A stretch of 64,000 bases of DNA. Origin: Bathynomus jamesi. Taxonomy: Eukaryota > Arthropoda > Malacostraca > Isopoda > Cirolanidae. Each line of letters begins with the position of its first letter. The first letter of the stretch is position 1. The translations under genes were made by a program, and so were the position numbers. Below, in pieces: positions 1 to 10,176 of this stretch. Under the pieces are notes generated by a model, which saw only the letters and a list, made by a program, of their open reading frames with translations, had not been told where the DNA came from and did not search any database. Location: contig JAJOZX010005606.1 in NCBI GenBank assembly GCA_023014485.1, forward strand, positions 124,001 through 188,000, written 5' to 3'.

Positions 1-70
1 TAGTATACACAGTAAGGGAAAACTAGGGAAGGTTTTAGTAATGCACCCGCCCCTTCCAGTCCCATTTTAG
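1..70. repeat. Partial dispersed repeat, uninterrupted paralogue of the 28.2-29.0 kb repeat
   Basis: The first 70 bases match, with some substitutions, the sequence that flanks the pogo-like MITE at 28316-28899: TAGTATA followed by CACA/CACAT and TAAGGGA, then AGGGAAGG, CCCATTTT and TTTCGG. Here there is no insertion between TAGTATA and CA, so this copy is the empty version of the site interrupted at 28.3 kb. The family itself is not identified. Confidence 0.6.
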
Positions 71-118
71 GTTTTGTATTTCGGAGGCTTCTACTACGCA
101 AGGCGCAGCGGACGTTCT

Positions 119-152
<34 letters not shown>

Positions 153-155
<3 letters not shown>

Positions 156-931
156 TGGTGGGCACCGTTAACCAAAAAGTTAACTTCGATAACGATAATC
201 CGTTAACCCCAATTTTTAACTCCGATAACGATAATCCGATAATTTTACTACAAAGTTAACGGAAGTTAACGATAATCCGTTAACGATAACTTTCTTTACT
301 AACATTTAAAAAAATCAAGGAAAAAAGCTTTAAAACCCATAGAAAATGTTTATTATGCAAAATCCAACAATAAATAGGTATTTAACTATTTTTATCAAGT
401 TTGCAACTTTTTTGCTTAATAACTTTTTTTTATTTTAATAAAAAATGTACTGATTACATGTTTTGAAACCCTTGTAACCACTAACCATTAACTAAATTTT
501 AATTTACCAGAGAATTATTATGGCGGGAACTGAAAGGTAAAATTAAATTTTAGGCACATTTATTAACGACTGACACAATGTGCTGGTTGCCCTTCAGAAA
601 GACCAACTTCTCAAAGTTAGGCCCAACTGCCAGTCTTGACCTCTTGGGCCTCAGGATGTCCTTGCCGAGAGAGAAGAGCCGTTCCACTGCGGCAGAGGAC
701 GGAATTGGCAGACTGAAGTTATGGCGGTTTGAATTCATTCGCGGAGCGGTGATCTTACGTGAATGACTCCTCGCAGTTAACGTGTTAACGGACTTTAACA
801 GACTAAATATCGAGTTATCGGAAGTTAACTGGTCCGATAACGATAAATGGAAATTAACTTCCGTTAATAGTCCGTTAAAAAAAGTTAACTTCGTTAATTA
901 ACTGTTATCGGATTAACGCTTTAGTGCCCAA

Positions 932-935
<4 letters not shown>
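153..935. mobile_element. Non-autonomous hAT-like element (783 bp)
   Basis: The left end reads CAGTGGTGGGCAC. The right end, read on the other strand, is TAGTGTTGGGCAC, giving a typical hAT-style inverted terminus. Both ends sit directly in (TA)n, so an 8-bp duplication cannot be distinguished from the microsatellite. Subterminal regions repeat GTTAACG/CGATAACGATAATCCG in both orientations at 160-290 and 780-920. The interior keeps only a C-terminal scrap of a hAT transposase on the minus strand. It looks like an internal-deletion derivative. Confidence 0.75.
550..738 (-). pseudogene. hAT transposase C-terminal (dimerisation) fragment
   Basis: The 62-residue minus-strand frame contains SSAAVERLFSLGKDILRPKR and then RSRL, a phenylalanine-glutamate pair and FLKGN. 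This is the conserved C-terminal hAT dimerisation block (hAT_C; ERLFS followed by RsrL and a terminal flkxN). The upstream transposase with its catalytic RNase-H core is absent; only AT-rich sequence lies between it and the right terminus. hAT transposases are usually 500-700 residues, so this is about one tenth of the protein. It lies inside the inverted-repeat element at 153-935 and must have been retained from its autonomous parent. Not functional alone. Confidence 0.8.
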
Positions 936-965
<30 letters not shown>

Positions 966-967
<2 letters not shown>

Positions 968-1341
968 TCGTGAAAATCAATTAAATTAGTCTTTAATCTG
1001 CCAAAGAAGTTAAAAAAAAAACGATAAAATTTCGATCGAATGAAAATAAGAAATTGAGAAAATGAATGGGAGACCAACTCCTGTAGAAACTAAAATGAAA
1101 CTAAATTCTAAAAGGTGAGGTGGAATGTTGTTAGAGTCTTTTACCGAACTCCGGGGAGCAGCCATAAAGGGTATATCTTCCGAAGGGGGCTTCCGACCAA
1201 AACTCGAAACAGGATTTGAGATCTAAAGCACGGCTTGAAACTTCATGTCTCAGGCAGAAAAGGACTACTGTATATTATTTTATGACTGATTTTTAAACAC
1301 TGAAGGTAAAATCACTCACGTGATATGACCCTGTATTTGAA

Positions 1342-1416
<75 letters not shown>

Positions 1417-3199
1417 TGAACAATGAATAATTCCTATATGCTTATATTCATTCGTATAATTCTTATTAATTCGTATATTTATATAAACCCTTATATTTAA
1501 ATAATCCTTATGTTTACATAATCCTTGTATTTATGTACTCCTTTATCTTTATATAATCCTTATATTAATTTTTACATAAAGACGAAAATCGTATAACGCG
1601 AGTTTGGATAAATTTTTGATTTGCTTTCTATTTTATTTCTGCCAAATAATTGGTGAATTGTTTCTTTTTAAATGACTTAATCATTTTTTTAGATTTAGCT
1701 TAATAATGAAACCTGATTAAATTCTGCAATGTTTATTTTCTGTATACATTCTCTCTTCGTTATAAAAGATGAAGTCATGTCTTGCTTAAACGTTTAATTT
1801 TGAATCTTAACTTTTAATATTTGCTCATATGCATGTTTAAGTGTAATTTATAATAAAATGATATTTCAATTTCCATTTTTAGTTAACTCGGCAGATCACG
1901 ATAACATCAGATCTGTAAATATGCGGTTTAAGATAAAAATATGGCTTCATCTTCAAATATCTTGCTTATCTGTTTAGACGTTGCCACAGCTAAAATATTT
2001 ACCTTATCTTCAAATATTGTGCAAAAATAATGCAGCCTATTGAGAATAAAAACCAAAGAAGTCAACATTAAATAATAATGATGTCCACAAAATTTGGGTA
2101 TGTAAACCCATGTAATTTTTCAAATTTGTTATTCTCATTTGACTGATCTAACTTGAGGCTGACATTACTTGTAACATTTTGGCAGTAAAACTACAGTAAG
2201 AGAAAGTTTTTATTTTCTCCTTCGAGCCTTGCTCTCTTCAGAGAACTTAGTCTTAAATAGAGAAACCATAATTTCCCGATACGTTACAAGAAGAATCGGG
2301 CAACCTTCAGAGAATTTAATCAGCTTCACAGAATCCTCCAATCCACTACAAGAAGAAATCGGAGAGTAGTATAAGAGAGAGTACTGCGATTCCCTATACG
2401 GTACCAGCTACTCCAGAGTAACAAATCCGTTGCTACCACCTAACCAGAACCCCCATCAACTTCGAACCGACCAAGGCCATAGACGGAGGGGTTAACAACT
2501 GGCCACCTCTGCAACCAGGATTCTTCCAGTCTTCTAGACCTGGAACTAGAACCAACATTCAGTTGACCGGCGTGTCACGACTTCCAGTTCTTCACATCCC
2601 TCTTTCGACCGGTGTGTCGCGACTCCAAGTTCTCCACGCACATTCTTCGTCCAGGAACAAGTGGCCAGAAAGACACGTCTCCAAATTTTTGAGAAGTCAC
2701 TATTATTAACAGTTAATAATTAGTATCAAACCAGAATTAACAAAAAACACAGTGAACATTCCATATACCAGTGATACATTTCTTTTTATTGAAACCTAGT
2801 TATTTCCACTATTATAATTAGCATAGAATAATTTTATTTAATGTACCAATCATAATATTACTGTACCTTGACGTACATTCGAGTGAAATTTTGTTTACAT
2901 TTTCTTTACTATTTTGTTTACAATTTTTAATTTTTTTTTCCTACTTAGGCAAATTGTTGTGCATTATTTGTGTATTTCTTAGATAGAGTAGTTAGGAAAT
3001 CCACTCAAGTGATCATTCCATAGAGTAAGATCGGTCAAGCAGACCAAATTAGAATACATTAACAGTACCTTCACATATGAGCGATTGAGACGGTGCGCTT
3101 TCTGACGTTGAAAATTCCCCTACACCCATTTTTCCACCTACCCCGCGCCCTTCAAACATATTTCCAAACACGCAAACTTCAGATCAAGCACAAGCCAAC
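966..3199. other. AT-rich stretch without a recognisable gene; possible 5' leader of the gypsy element
   Basis: I see no supported coding region. A (TA)n(TG)n microsatellite lies at about 1353-1411. From about 2200 the base composition becomes less AT-rich, and the stretch up to 3199 runs into the gypsy gag start, so it may contain the 5' LTR and leader of that element. I could not define LTR ends or a primer-binding site, and no second LTR was found downstream to compare. Confidence 0.4.
1353..1411. repeat. Compound microsatellite (TA)n(TG)n
   Basis: About 12 TA units pass directly into about 16 TG units following an A-rich tract. Confidence 0.95.
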
Positions 3200-3444
3200 A
3201 TGTCTCAAACCAATGCAAAAACTTCACTTTTCTACGTGAAGGTCAAAATATGATAATAAAAACCCACTCTAATAGAGTTTATTTCCACAACAGTTTCGAT
3301 GACCACTGGCATCCTCTTCGGGTGGATACAGAAAAACTAATTCATTTTTCTGTATCTACTCGAAGAGGATGCCAGTGGGCATCGAAACTGTTGTGGAAAT
3401 AAACTCTGTCTATTAGAGTGGTTTTTATTATCATGTCTCAAACC
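3200..3444. mobile_element. Palindromic 221-bp insertion with 12-bp target duplication, Penelope/hammerhead-like arms
   Basis: The sequence ATGTCTCAAACC occurs at 3200-3211 and again at 3433-3444 and brackets a 221-bp insertion (3212-3432). The insertion is a near-perfect hairpin: about 80 bp from 3242 to 3330 pair with 3352-3432 around a short loop. Each arm carries, reading outward, CGAAGAG-GATGCC-AGTG-GGCATC-GAAAC. This resembles a hammerhead core (CUGANGA, stem II, GAAA) but with changes in the first two conserved bases. Variable-length duplications and inverted dimers are known for Penelope-like elements, so a Penelope-derived origin is inferred, not shown. The insertion displaced the gypsy gag start codon, which is duplicated with the target. 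Confidence 0.6.
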
Positions 3445-4488
3445 GCTTCCCCAGCATACATTAACTTAGGTAGACTTGTAAACCTTCCCCATACTGTCCT
3501 AATTTTTAAGGGAACCATAGATAATAACTTTGTTGAACCACGTCTAAGACCTTGGATTGAGTATCTAGAACAACATTTCTTACGCGAAAACATCACCGAT
3601 GATGATATAAAGATTAGGGAAGCTAAAAGGTTTATCGACCATAAAATGGGGAATGCCCATGATACAGTTACCTACGTCCCAGCCATTAGCGAAGCTACAA
3701 CGTGGGACAATTTTAAACAAAATTGATTAGAATTTTTTAAAGAAATAACACTTGCACAACCCTCAGCCACGTTAGAAGCTGTCTTCCAAGCTAAATGGAA
3801 GAAAGAAGAACACGAAGATTTAAATAATTTTATTACACGAACACATAAACTCGTAGGAGAAGCCCTCCGAGCCGCAGAAAATGCATGTGACATTACATTC
3901 ACTTCAAAACAAAGAAACCTAATAGTAGTAGCATCCATTTACCAAAACCTACCCGTAGCACCCAAAAAGAAATTTCAAGAGTGTCTAAATATTGACAAAC
4001 CAGTAAGTGTAGCCATAAATAAAACACGGGAACATTACCCAGATTTAGCAAGCCAGAACTATCGAAAGGGTAGAGAGATCCCCATACACTACTTTCAACA
4101 GCAACAACAACAACACCATCAACAACAACAACCCTATAAATCGAGGCCGATGCAGGGAACACCACCTCAGCAACAAGCCCCACAACCCAGAATGCACGCC
4201 CTTCTCCTTAGTGTTTTAATTGTGATACCTTTGGGCACATGATAAGTCAATGCAGTTATCCTCCTTATTGCTCCCACTGTCATGAACATGGTCATCACCG
4301 TGGCGACCGATAAAAATGTGCTGACAAAGCCCCTGCAGCGTATAGGCCTCACTTCCAGAGATCAAATCACCAACGTTCCAAAAAGCCCTCCAATTCTCAG
4401 AAACCAGTCAATTCCCAGCCTCAACCGAACTACAAACCAAGTAGATCATGACCACAGGGTCAACCATTCTATTACCCGATGTACAGAC
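3433..4488 (+). pseudogene. gag: Ty3/gypsy gag, frameshifted
   Basis: The structural (capsid/nucleocapsid) protein of a Ty3/gypsy-type retrotransposon. The natural start is taken as the ATG at 3433, the duplicated copy of the codon at 3200. The first frame runs to a stop at about 3724. Coding similarity continues (Gag matrix/capsid-like helical region, then a Gln-rich stretch around 4095-4190). A zinc knuckle CX2CX4HX4C is readable at about 4214-4255 (CFNCDTFGHMISQC), followed by a second CX2CX4H motif that runs into a stop. Several stops and frame changes are present, so no intact Gag can be made. The gene is interrupted at 4488 by the FLYWCH element and continues in the same orientation into the protease region beyond 5235. 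Confidence 0.75.
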
Positions 4489-4668
4489 GGGTCTGGGTCA
4501 TAATCCCGACTGCCATAATCCTGAAAGCCATAAGCCCGAGCGCCAAAATCCCGGAGGCCAAAACCCTGACAAGCGATAATCCCGACAAGTCGAAATTCCG
4601 ACAAGATAATAGTTTATATTTAATATTTACTTATAGCTTAAAATAATAAAAACTAAAAGAAAAAATGC

Positions 4669-4700
4669 AACCTAACCTAACCTAACCTAACCTAACCTAA
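4669..4700. repeat. (CCTAA)n, arthropod telomere-type repeat tract
   Basis: Six consecutive CCTAA units. TTAGG is the common arthropod telomeric repeat, but this tract is internal to a transposable element. Shorter runs of the same unit occur at about 37075-37165, 42707-42721, 52662-52681 and 59416-59436. Confidence 0.85.
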
Positions 4701-4701
4701 G

Positions 4702-4935
4702 CTAACTAGCTGCATTTGCATATGGAGCGTGATTGTGATCCACAAATTTTTTAAGGTGATGTTGTCCATTTAAAAGTTTTGTTATTGCTCTACCTTTGCA
4801 ATTAAGTGATTTTTGTTTTTCACAGCACCAGTAATAATCGACTTCCCGACTTTTATCCTTCACCATTAAATAACCGCGTGCGTTAACTTTGTTATTGCCT
4901 TTTTGAAAAGGAACAATTTCACAAATTTCTTCCAT
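4702..4935 (-). CDS. FLYWCH-type zinc-finger protein, short, element-borne
   Basis: This 77-residue ORF starts at the ATG at 4935. It contains one FLYWCH-type zinc finger: an N-terminal GYLMVKDK strand, the YYWCCEKQKSLNCKGRA segment with W-x-C and the second cysteine, and a closing DHNH pair that would supply the two histidines (C2H2 arrangement, residues about 20-72). FLYWCH domains bind DNA and commonly sit at the N-terminus of animal MULE transposases. The ORF is uninterrupted and occupies the middle of the 747-bp element, opposite in orientation to the surrounding gypsy genes. It may be a leftover DNA-binding domain of the parent transposase or a small stand-alone protein; no promoter was identified. 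Confidence 0.75.
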   Translation of the reverse strand: MEEICEIVPFQKGNNKVNARGYLMVKDKSREVDYYWCCEKQKSLNCKGRAITKLLNGQHHLKKFVDHNHAPYANAAS

Positions 4936-5235
4936 GTCGTTCTAGGGGTGAAGTTACACTGATAATTTTTAGTTTACTCGCGGTTTTACCTTTGCTTTGA
5001 GGTAGTTTAACTTTGCTTCCAGGTGGGAGCAGATCAATTCACTCGCACTCATCTTAGTTCGTGATTTTTAACTATCGGGATTTTGGCCTGTAAGGATTAC
5101 GACGTTCAGGATTTTGGCCTGTCCGGATTTTGGCCTGTCAGGATTTTGGCCTGTCGGGATTTTGGCCTGTCGGTATTACGGCCTTCGGGCTTATGGTTTT
5201 CTAGATTATGACTTTCGGGATTCTGTCCGGGTTCC

Positions 5236-7989
5236 GTACAGACCCCAATATAATCAGCAAGGTCGGATGGTCCGGTACGCAGACGTACCCGTTGAAGAAT
5301 CAGTTCCCCAGGGTACACTTTTCAAGAAGACCTTCCAGTGTATGGTGATCCCGTAGAATATGACTCGGATCCTCCCATAGAAGTCAGATCAAGTTCTTTT
5401 TTAGATCCCACTTTGGAGGCAGTAGTTCAACCTCCTACCTCCTAAATAGCAATAATGAATCCAAATACACACACAAACTACCCATCAGGATAATCGGTGC
5501 GAACCTACCAGATTTAATAATAAATTGCAGCACAGATAACCGAGATTTAACTGCTCTCCTGGATACAGGAGCACATGCGACATTAATTAAGAAACAATGT
5601 GCAGATGAGTTATTAGAGAGTACAGATTATAAATATGAAATTAAAGCACCTTCCTGCTAACTCAGAAGAGTTACAGCCACACCCATACCTACATATGGAG
5701 GAATCGAATTATATTTAGAAGTTGGTAACGCGGTAAATTCCGCAAAATGTTGTATTGTGGACGCAGTCGCCATCTTTCAGACAGATATCTTACTAGGTAT
5801 GGATTTCTTCAACCGGAATCAATGGGAAATTTACCAAGCCAGAAAATTAATTAAGTGTAGAAATAGGACACACCCTCTCCATGAGAATAATAGGCAGCTT
5901 AATGCTAACAGAATCAGTTTAGTTCGGATTTCCGAAAGAAATAGGAAACCCACTCCAGTTCATAGCAGTTCAAGTCAGTCGGTTGCATCCAGAGGGACAA
6001 CCGCCCCAGAAATCAGCCGCCAGAGTAATCACTTCCAGTTGTTGAATCCAGTAGGAACAACACAGTCAGTTTCCAGTCAGTCAGCTTTCAGACAGCCAGT
6101 TTCCAGTCAGTCAGTTTCCAGTCAGTCAGTTTCCATTGAGCCAGTTTCGAGTCAGTAATTTTCCAGTCAGTTATTTTCCAGTCAGCCAGTTTCAGTTAAC
6201 TCAGCAGTTTGAGATTCGAAATCCAACTGAAACGATTTTTCAGCCAATAAGGCAAATTTTAATCGCCGAACCAGAGTCAGATTCACAACTTTTCATATGC
6301 CCTGCAGAGCATATAACAGTATCACCTTATGAGAAGATTTGTTTCCTAGCAAGAGTAGTAAACGGTAAAGGAAAACTATTAGAGTCAGGTCGTACTCTTA
6401 TTACAGAGAAAAGTAATTTCAAGAGGGATTTTCTTATTGCCTTAGAGTTAAACCCTTCAACCTTGAAAGAAGATTATAAGAAATATCTGGAGCACTCCCT
6501 TCAGGAGTCACCAGCCTTACAGGATCCCAAACTACTGGAATCACTTCTCGATTTCCTGATAAGAAATAGAGATGTGATTGCCCTAAAAGGAGATCTCTGG
6601 GCCGAACTAATTTGGTCCCCTTCGAAATCAAGTTGGAACCCAATTCCAAACCCATTTTCATTCCTCCCTATGGGGTTCCACATTCCCAATTAGTATCTAC
6701 TGAGGAACACATCAAGGACATGTTGGAGCAGGATGTCATTCAGCCTTCAGCTAGTCCCTGGTCTGCTCCTATGATTCTTGTTTCCAAAAAGGATGGAACA
6801 TCTCGCCCTTGTATAGATTTTAGACGCCTAAACCACATTACCATCCCAGACCGTTTCCCTATTCCAAACATGCAGGAAACAATTCTGAACGTAGGGAGAG
6901 CTAACTTCTTTTCATCCCTCGATTTATCATCCAGTTATTGGCAAATGGATGTCAGTCCCGAATCTCGGGCATTGACTGCTTTCTCCACTGACCGAGGAGT
7001 CTGAAATGGGCCTGCTAATTTCTCTAGGTTGATGGATATAGTCCTTTCCGACCTATTAGGTGTTGAAGCTCTCGTCTATCTTGAGGATATAGTTCGGATA
7101 TAAAAACACACTTTCAATGTCTTCAGAATGTGCTATCACGTTTGAGAAAATGAGAAAAGCACACCTTAAACTGAAACTTGCAAAGTGCAACTTTTTACAA
7201 GAATCTTTGGTATACCTAGGATTTCTAGTATCATCCACTGGAATTAAACTTGATCCAGCCAAACTTGAAGCACTGGAAAGGTACCCTGTACCTAAAACCA
7301 TCAACGACGTTCGTGAATTTATTGGATTTGTCGGATTCTATCGAAATTTTATCCCCCAATTTTCAAACATTGCTAAACCCATTACCAATTTGTTCCAGAA
7401 AATGCTAAATTTAATTGGGAATCTGATCACCAACATGCCCTTGACACTTTAATCTGTAAACTAACCTGTCATCCCATCCTCCAATATCCCGATTACACCA
7501 AACCCTTTGTCATAGCCACGGATGCTTCCTCCTATGGACTAGGAGCCGTCCTATTACAGGACGTAGATGGTGTGAAATTACCCATTGCTTATGCCAGTCA
7601 GCTTCTCTCTGGACTCAACGGAATTATTCCACTATGGATCGAGAGGCCCTAGCGGTATTTTGTGCTTTGAAAAAATTCCGAAATATCGTCTATGGCTACG
7701 ATGTAACCGTTAAAACTGACCATAAGCCACTCACGTGTCTCTTCAAGGACAAGATACTTGAAGGACGGTTACGAGTAGCTAGGCTCTGTTGATTCAGGAC
7801 TTTGCGGCAAACATCGTATACAAACCGGGAAAACTTCAAGTTATTCCACACGGATTGTCGAGACTCAAGCCCAACACCCAAGTGAATAAGATAGAAACCC
7901 TTTCTGTTCGACTACGAATGTCTGCAATACTCCCAACAACAGGACCAACACACCCAGGCTTGCTCGCCTGGAGCAAAAGAAACAATTGA
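5236..7989 (+). pseudogene. pol: Ty3/gypsy pol (protease-RT-RNase H), decayed, no integrase
   Basis: The order is readable as protease, reverse transcriptase and RNase H. The retropepsin motif LLDTGAHAT lies near 5555-5585 and its second conserved block DILLGMDFF near 5787-5815. The RT begins about 6612 (ASPWSAPMILVSKKDGTSRP, then IDFRRLN, FSSLDLSSSYWQ). A stop at 7002 and a short deletion follow. The catalytic box is YLEDIV rather than the usual Y-x-D-D, a change of the first aspartate to glutamate, at about 7077-7094. RNase H is visible at about 7500-7780 (ATDASSYGLGAVLLQ) with further stops, ending in YKPGKLQVIPHGLSRL. The element then stops. No integrase follows, because Penelope copy A begins within about 75 bp. 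Dead on several counts. Confidence 0.85.
6062..6200 (+). repeat. In-frame minisatellite in gypsy pol (SSQSV/SSQPV-type repeats)
   Basis: The DNA repeats CAGTCAGTTTCC in 10-15-bp steps, encoding a run of Ser-Ser-Gln-Ser/Pro-Val units in a linker between protease and RT. The array crosses the stop at 6156-6158, so it is no longer fully in frame. Confidence 0.8.
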
Positions 7990-8061
7990 AGGTAAAAGAA
8001 CAGTAAAACCTAAAAGATTGGCTCGTACATAGATGGGACTAAATTGTTAAGCCTACCAAGA

Positions 8062-9222
8062 AATAAGATTTTTTGAAATCAGAATTTTGCCTACTATTGT
8101 TAATTTTAACCTTGTTTGGTACAGGTATATAGATGATATTTTATGCCTTTGGTCTAATAATTTGGATGTTGACTTATTTCTTGGTAGATCAATAATTTAG
8201 TTCATCTATTAAGTTCATGGTTGAAAAATAAAATGATGGCAGCTTATCTTTTCTGGATCTAAAAATTCGGAGATGCTTTAATCACTTCAAATTTGAAGTT
8301 TATCGTAAGCCTACTAATAACAACTCTTATGTGCATTTTTATTCTGACTATCATTCCTCGATTTAATCTTCTATTTTCTCTGCTATGTTTCTTAGAGCAT
8401 TGAGAGTTGTCAGTCCTAAATTTTTAGATTCCGAGTTATGCAATATCATGAATATTGGTACTAAATTATGTTATCCTATTTCATTTGTAGATAACTGCCT
8501 TAGGAAAGCCAAGAATAGGTATTATAATAGTGTAACTGCAAAGAAATTTTAGCGTAAAAATATCCTTAGCCTACCTTACCATGTAAATTTTCAATATCTT
8601 CCGACTTTACTTAAATCAATTGGTATCAATGTAGTCTTTAAGTATAATAATACTGTTAAATCACGCCTAATAAAGAATAGCCCAGATAATGTGGTTGGTT
8701 GTGTGTATTCGATCGGATGTACACAATGTGACTCAGTATATATAAGCCAAACGAGTAAAACGTTAGACGTTAGGGTAAAACAGCATAAATATGCGTGTAG
8801 AACAGCAAATAATTCTAATGCATTGTTTAACCATACGTATAGATGTAATCATAGTATCAAGTGGGATAGTTCTAAAGCGCTCGTTAAAAACAGAGATATA
8901 ACTGAAAGGAATATTCTAGAATGTATTTATCCATTTTAAAAATAATTTCAATAACAGTGGGGGAATGTATAAAATTGACAATATCCTGTTAAAATATGTT
9001 TTGCCTCTAATCAACTCTTGTTAATCATGTGCTAATCTTTTTGTTTTTCTGTCCCGTTGTATATATTTTTGTCATCTCGCCTTCTCCCTTCATTCCCTGA
9101 CGAGGTGTACTTCTGAATACACGAAAGCCTTGGAATAATTTTTCTTTTTCCTTGTGGGTTTGCATCATTGATTCATTTCACGTGTTTAATTGTGAAATTC
9201 ATCCCATATATATATATATTGG
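8062..9222 (+). mobile_element. Penelope-like retroelement copy A, 5'-truncated
   Basis: This copy starts inside the reverse transcriptase palm and runs to the element 3' end. The catalytic box is intact here (YRYIDDIL at about 8125-8148). It is followed, with stops and frame changes, by the linker and a C-terminal GIY-YIG endonuclease: GCVYSIGCTQC at about 8691-8735, then a tyrosine and the QTSKTLDVRVKQHKYAC block. A hammerhead-like motif follows in the 3' region, and the copy ends at (TA)n. The GIY-YIG ORF (8691-8939) is shorter than in copies B and C because of a frame change at its end. It is nearly collinear with copies B and C at 17.2-19.4 kb. Confidence 0.85.
9091..9136 (+). ncRNA. Hammerhead-ribozyme-like motif, Penelope copy A
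   Basis: Reading 5'-3': stem I ATTCC, core CTGACGA, stem II GTGTA/TACAC with an 8-nt loop and one extra unpaired G, core GAAA, a minimal stem III (GCC), the cleavage-site TT, and the returning stem I strand GGAAT. This is a type I hammerhead with a tiny stem III, as reported for endonuclease-bearing Penelope-like elements. The helix pairings are seen in the sequence; cleavage is not tested. Confidence 0.6.
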
Positions 9223-9229
9223 TTTTCCC

Positions 9230-9557
9230 GAATCTTACGCCATCGCCTGTAATATGGCGACCAAAAACTGCAGTTTTGTGACACCATACTGACATTTTTG
9301 GGGGTTAATAACAACCCCATGCTGGCCGAGCCGAGCAAAAACTTGACGAAAGTGGTGCGCGCATTCTTCTTCGCCAACGCTAGATACGTGAAGGTTATCG
9401 ATGCAGGCAAAACAGAATGGGAGGCGTTCAAAAACCTTTGAGAGATCTGCTCTACATTCCGCAGTCCAAACTGCAATACATACCACTTCGCGAGTAGAGC
9501 TGAAGCATTATTTGCAACGTATAAAATTTTAATTAGATATTCGAAGTTAAATCCCAC
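9230..9557 (-). pseudogene. Ty3/gypsy reverse transcriptase fragment
   Basis: On the minus strand a frame at 9235-9486 contains FACIDNLHVSS, then HHFRQVFARL and INPQKCQYGV. This is the RT palm region of a second gypsy lineage (usual pattern F-x-x-YxDD, HLxxVFxRL, INPxKCxFG). The catalytic doublet reads DN instead of DD, so the fragment would be inactive even if expressed. Only about 80 codons remain. It lies directly after the (TA)n tail of Penelope copy A on the opposite strand and is unrelated to the gypsy element at 3.4-8.0 kb by orientation and sequence. No neighbouring gypsy domains were seen. Confidence 0.75.
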
Positions 9558-9810
9558 AAATAATATTTGATTTAACAGTTCTTGCGAATATGATGAAAGT
9601 ACCAGACTTTTTAAGTAAGACTATTTACTTTTAATTAAAATTATGTATATCTACAGTACACCAGGTCGATTTTGTTAAACTGGATTAATTGCTTGAAAGA
9701 GCATTCACTTAACCATTTTGTTCACAAATATTTTTCTTCAAATAAAAAAAATATAAAATTTATTGTTATTCAAAGCCAAATATTTTAGTAACTAATCAAT
9801 TACATTTCAC

Positions 9811-10012
9811 GGAGCTGTTGAAGAATAGGGACCCCACCTTCTTTAGTTAGCTTTATAAGGCTAACTAACGAAAATATCATGACCTAACCTAACCAATCGT
9901 CAAGGGCGTACAGTTAACCTAACGATTGGTTAGGTTAGGTCGTGATATTTTCGTTAGTTAGCCTTATAAGCCTAACTAAAGTAGGCTGGGGTCCCTATTC
10001 TTCAATAGCTCC
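9811..10012. mobile_element. 202-bp foldback MITE, copy 1, 8-bp target duplication
   Basis: CATTTCAC at 9803-9810 is repeated at 10013-10020. The 202 bp between are almost wholly palindromic: GGAGCTGTTGAAGAATAGGG at the left pairs with CCCTATTCTTCAATAGCTCC at the right. An inner arm (TTAGTTAGC, GGCTAACTAACG, CCTAACCTAACC) is shared with the copy at 30504-30705. No coding capacity. Confidence 0.85.
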
Positions 10013-10176
10013 CATTTCACACATTTTGGTTCCTTTCCCAACAACTAAACTAAACCTATAAAATATAAAACCATGCAGAAACATTTGTAGAAAAGCTACA
10101 TTTCAGTACGCTATAATTAGAGTATATTATTATTTCCGGTAAGAGTTTACTCTGGTACTGGTACTGAAAGAGTTAA

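Larger units (their letters stand above)
4489..5235. mobile_element. MULE-like element with tandem-repeat termini and FLYWCH gene (747 bp)
   Basis: GTACAGAC at 4481-4488 is repeated at 5236-5243, an 8-bp target duplication inside gypsy coding sequence. Both ends consist of short tandem phrases: CATAATCCCGAC/AATCCCGAC-type units at 4500-4605 and their complement (GGGATTTTGGCCTGTC-type units) at 5065-5225. Between them lie a (CCTAA)n tract and a minus-strand FLYWCH zinc-finger ORF. The duplication length, the long repeated termini and a FLYWCH finger are all features of Mutator-like elements; the transposase itself is missing. Removing the insert restores an in-frame gypsy junction. Confidence 0.75.

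Noticed and set aside
3983..4352. Minus-strand frames opposite gypsy gag
   Set aside because: Shadows of the Gln-rich gag coding sequence.
4669..4700. Telomere or interstitial telomere array
   Set aside because: Only six CCTAA units inside a transposable element; similar short runs recur within MITEs.
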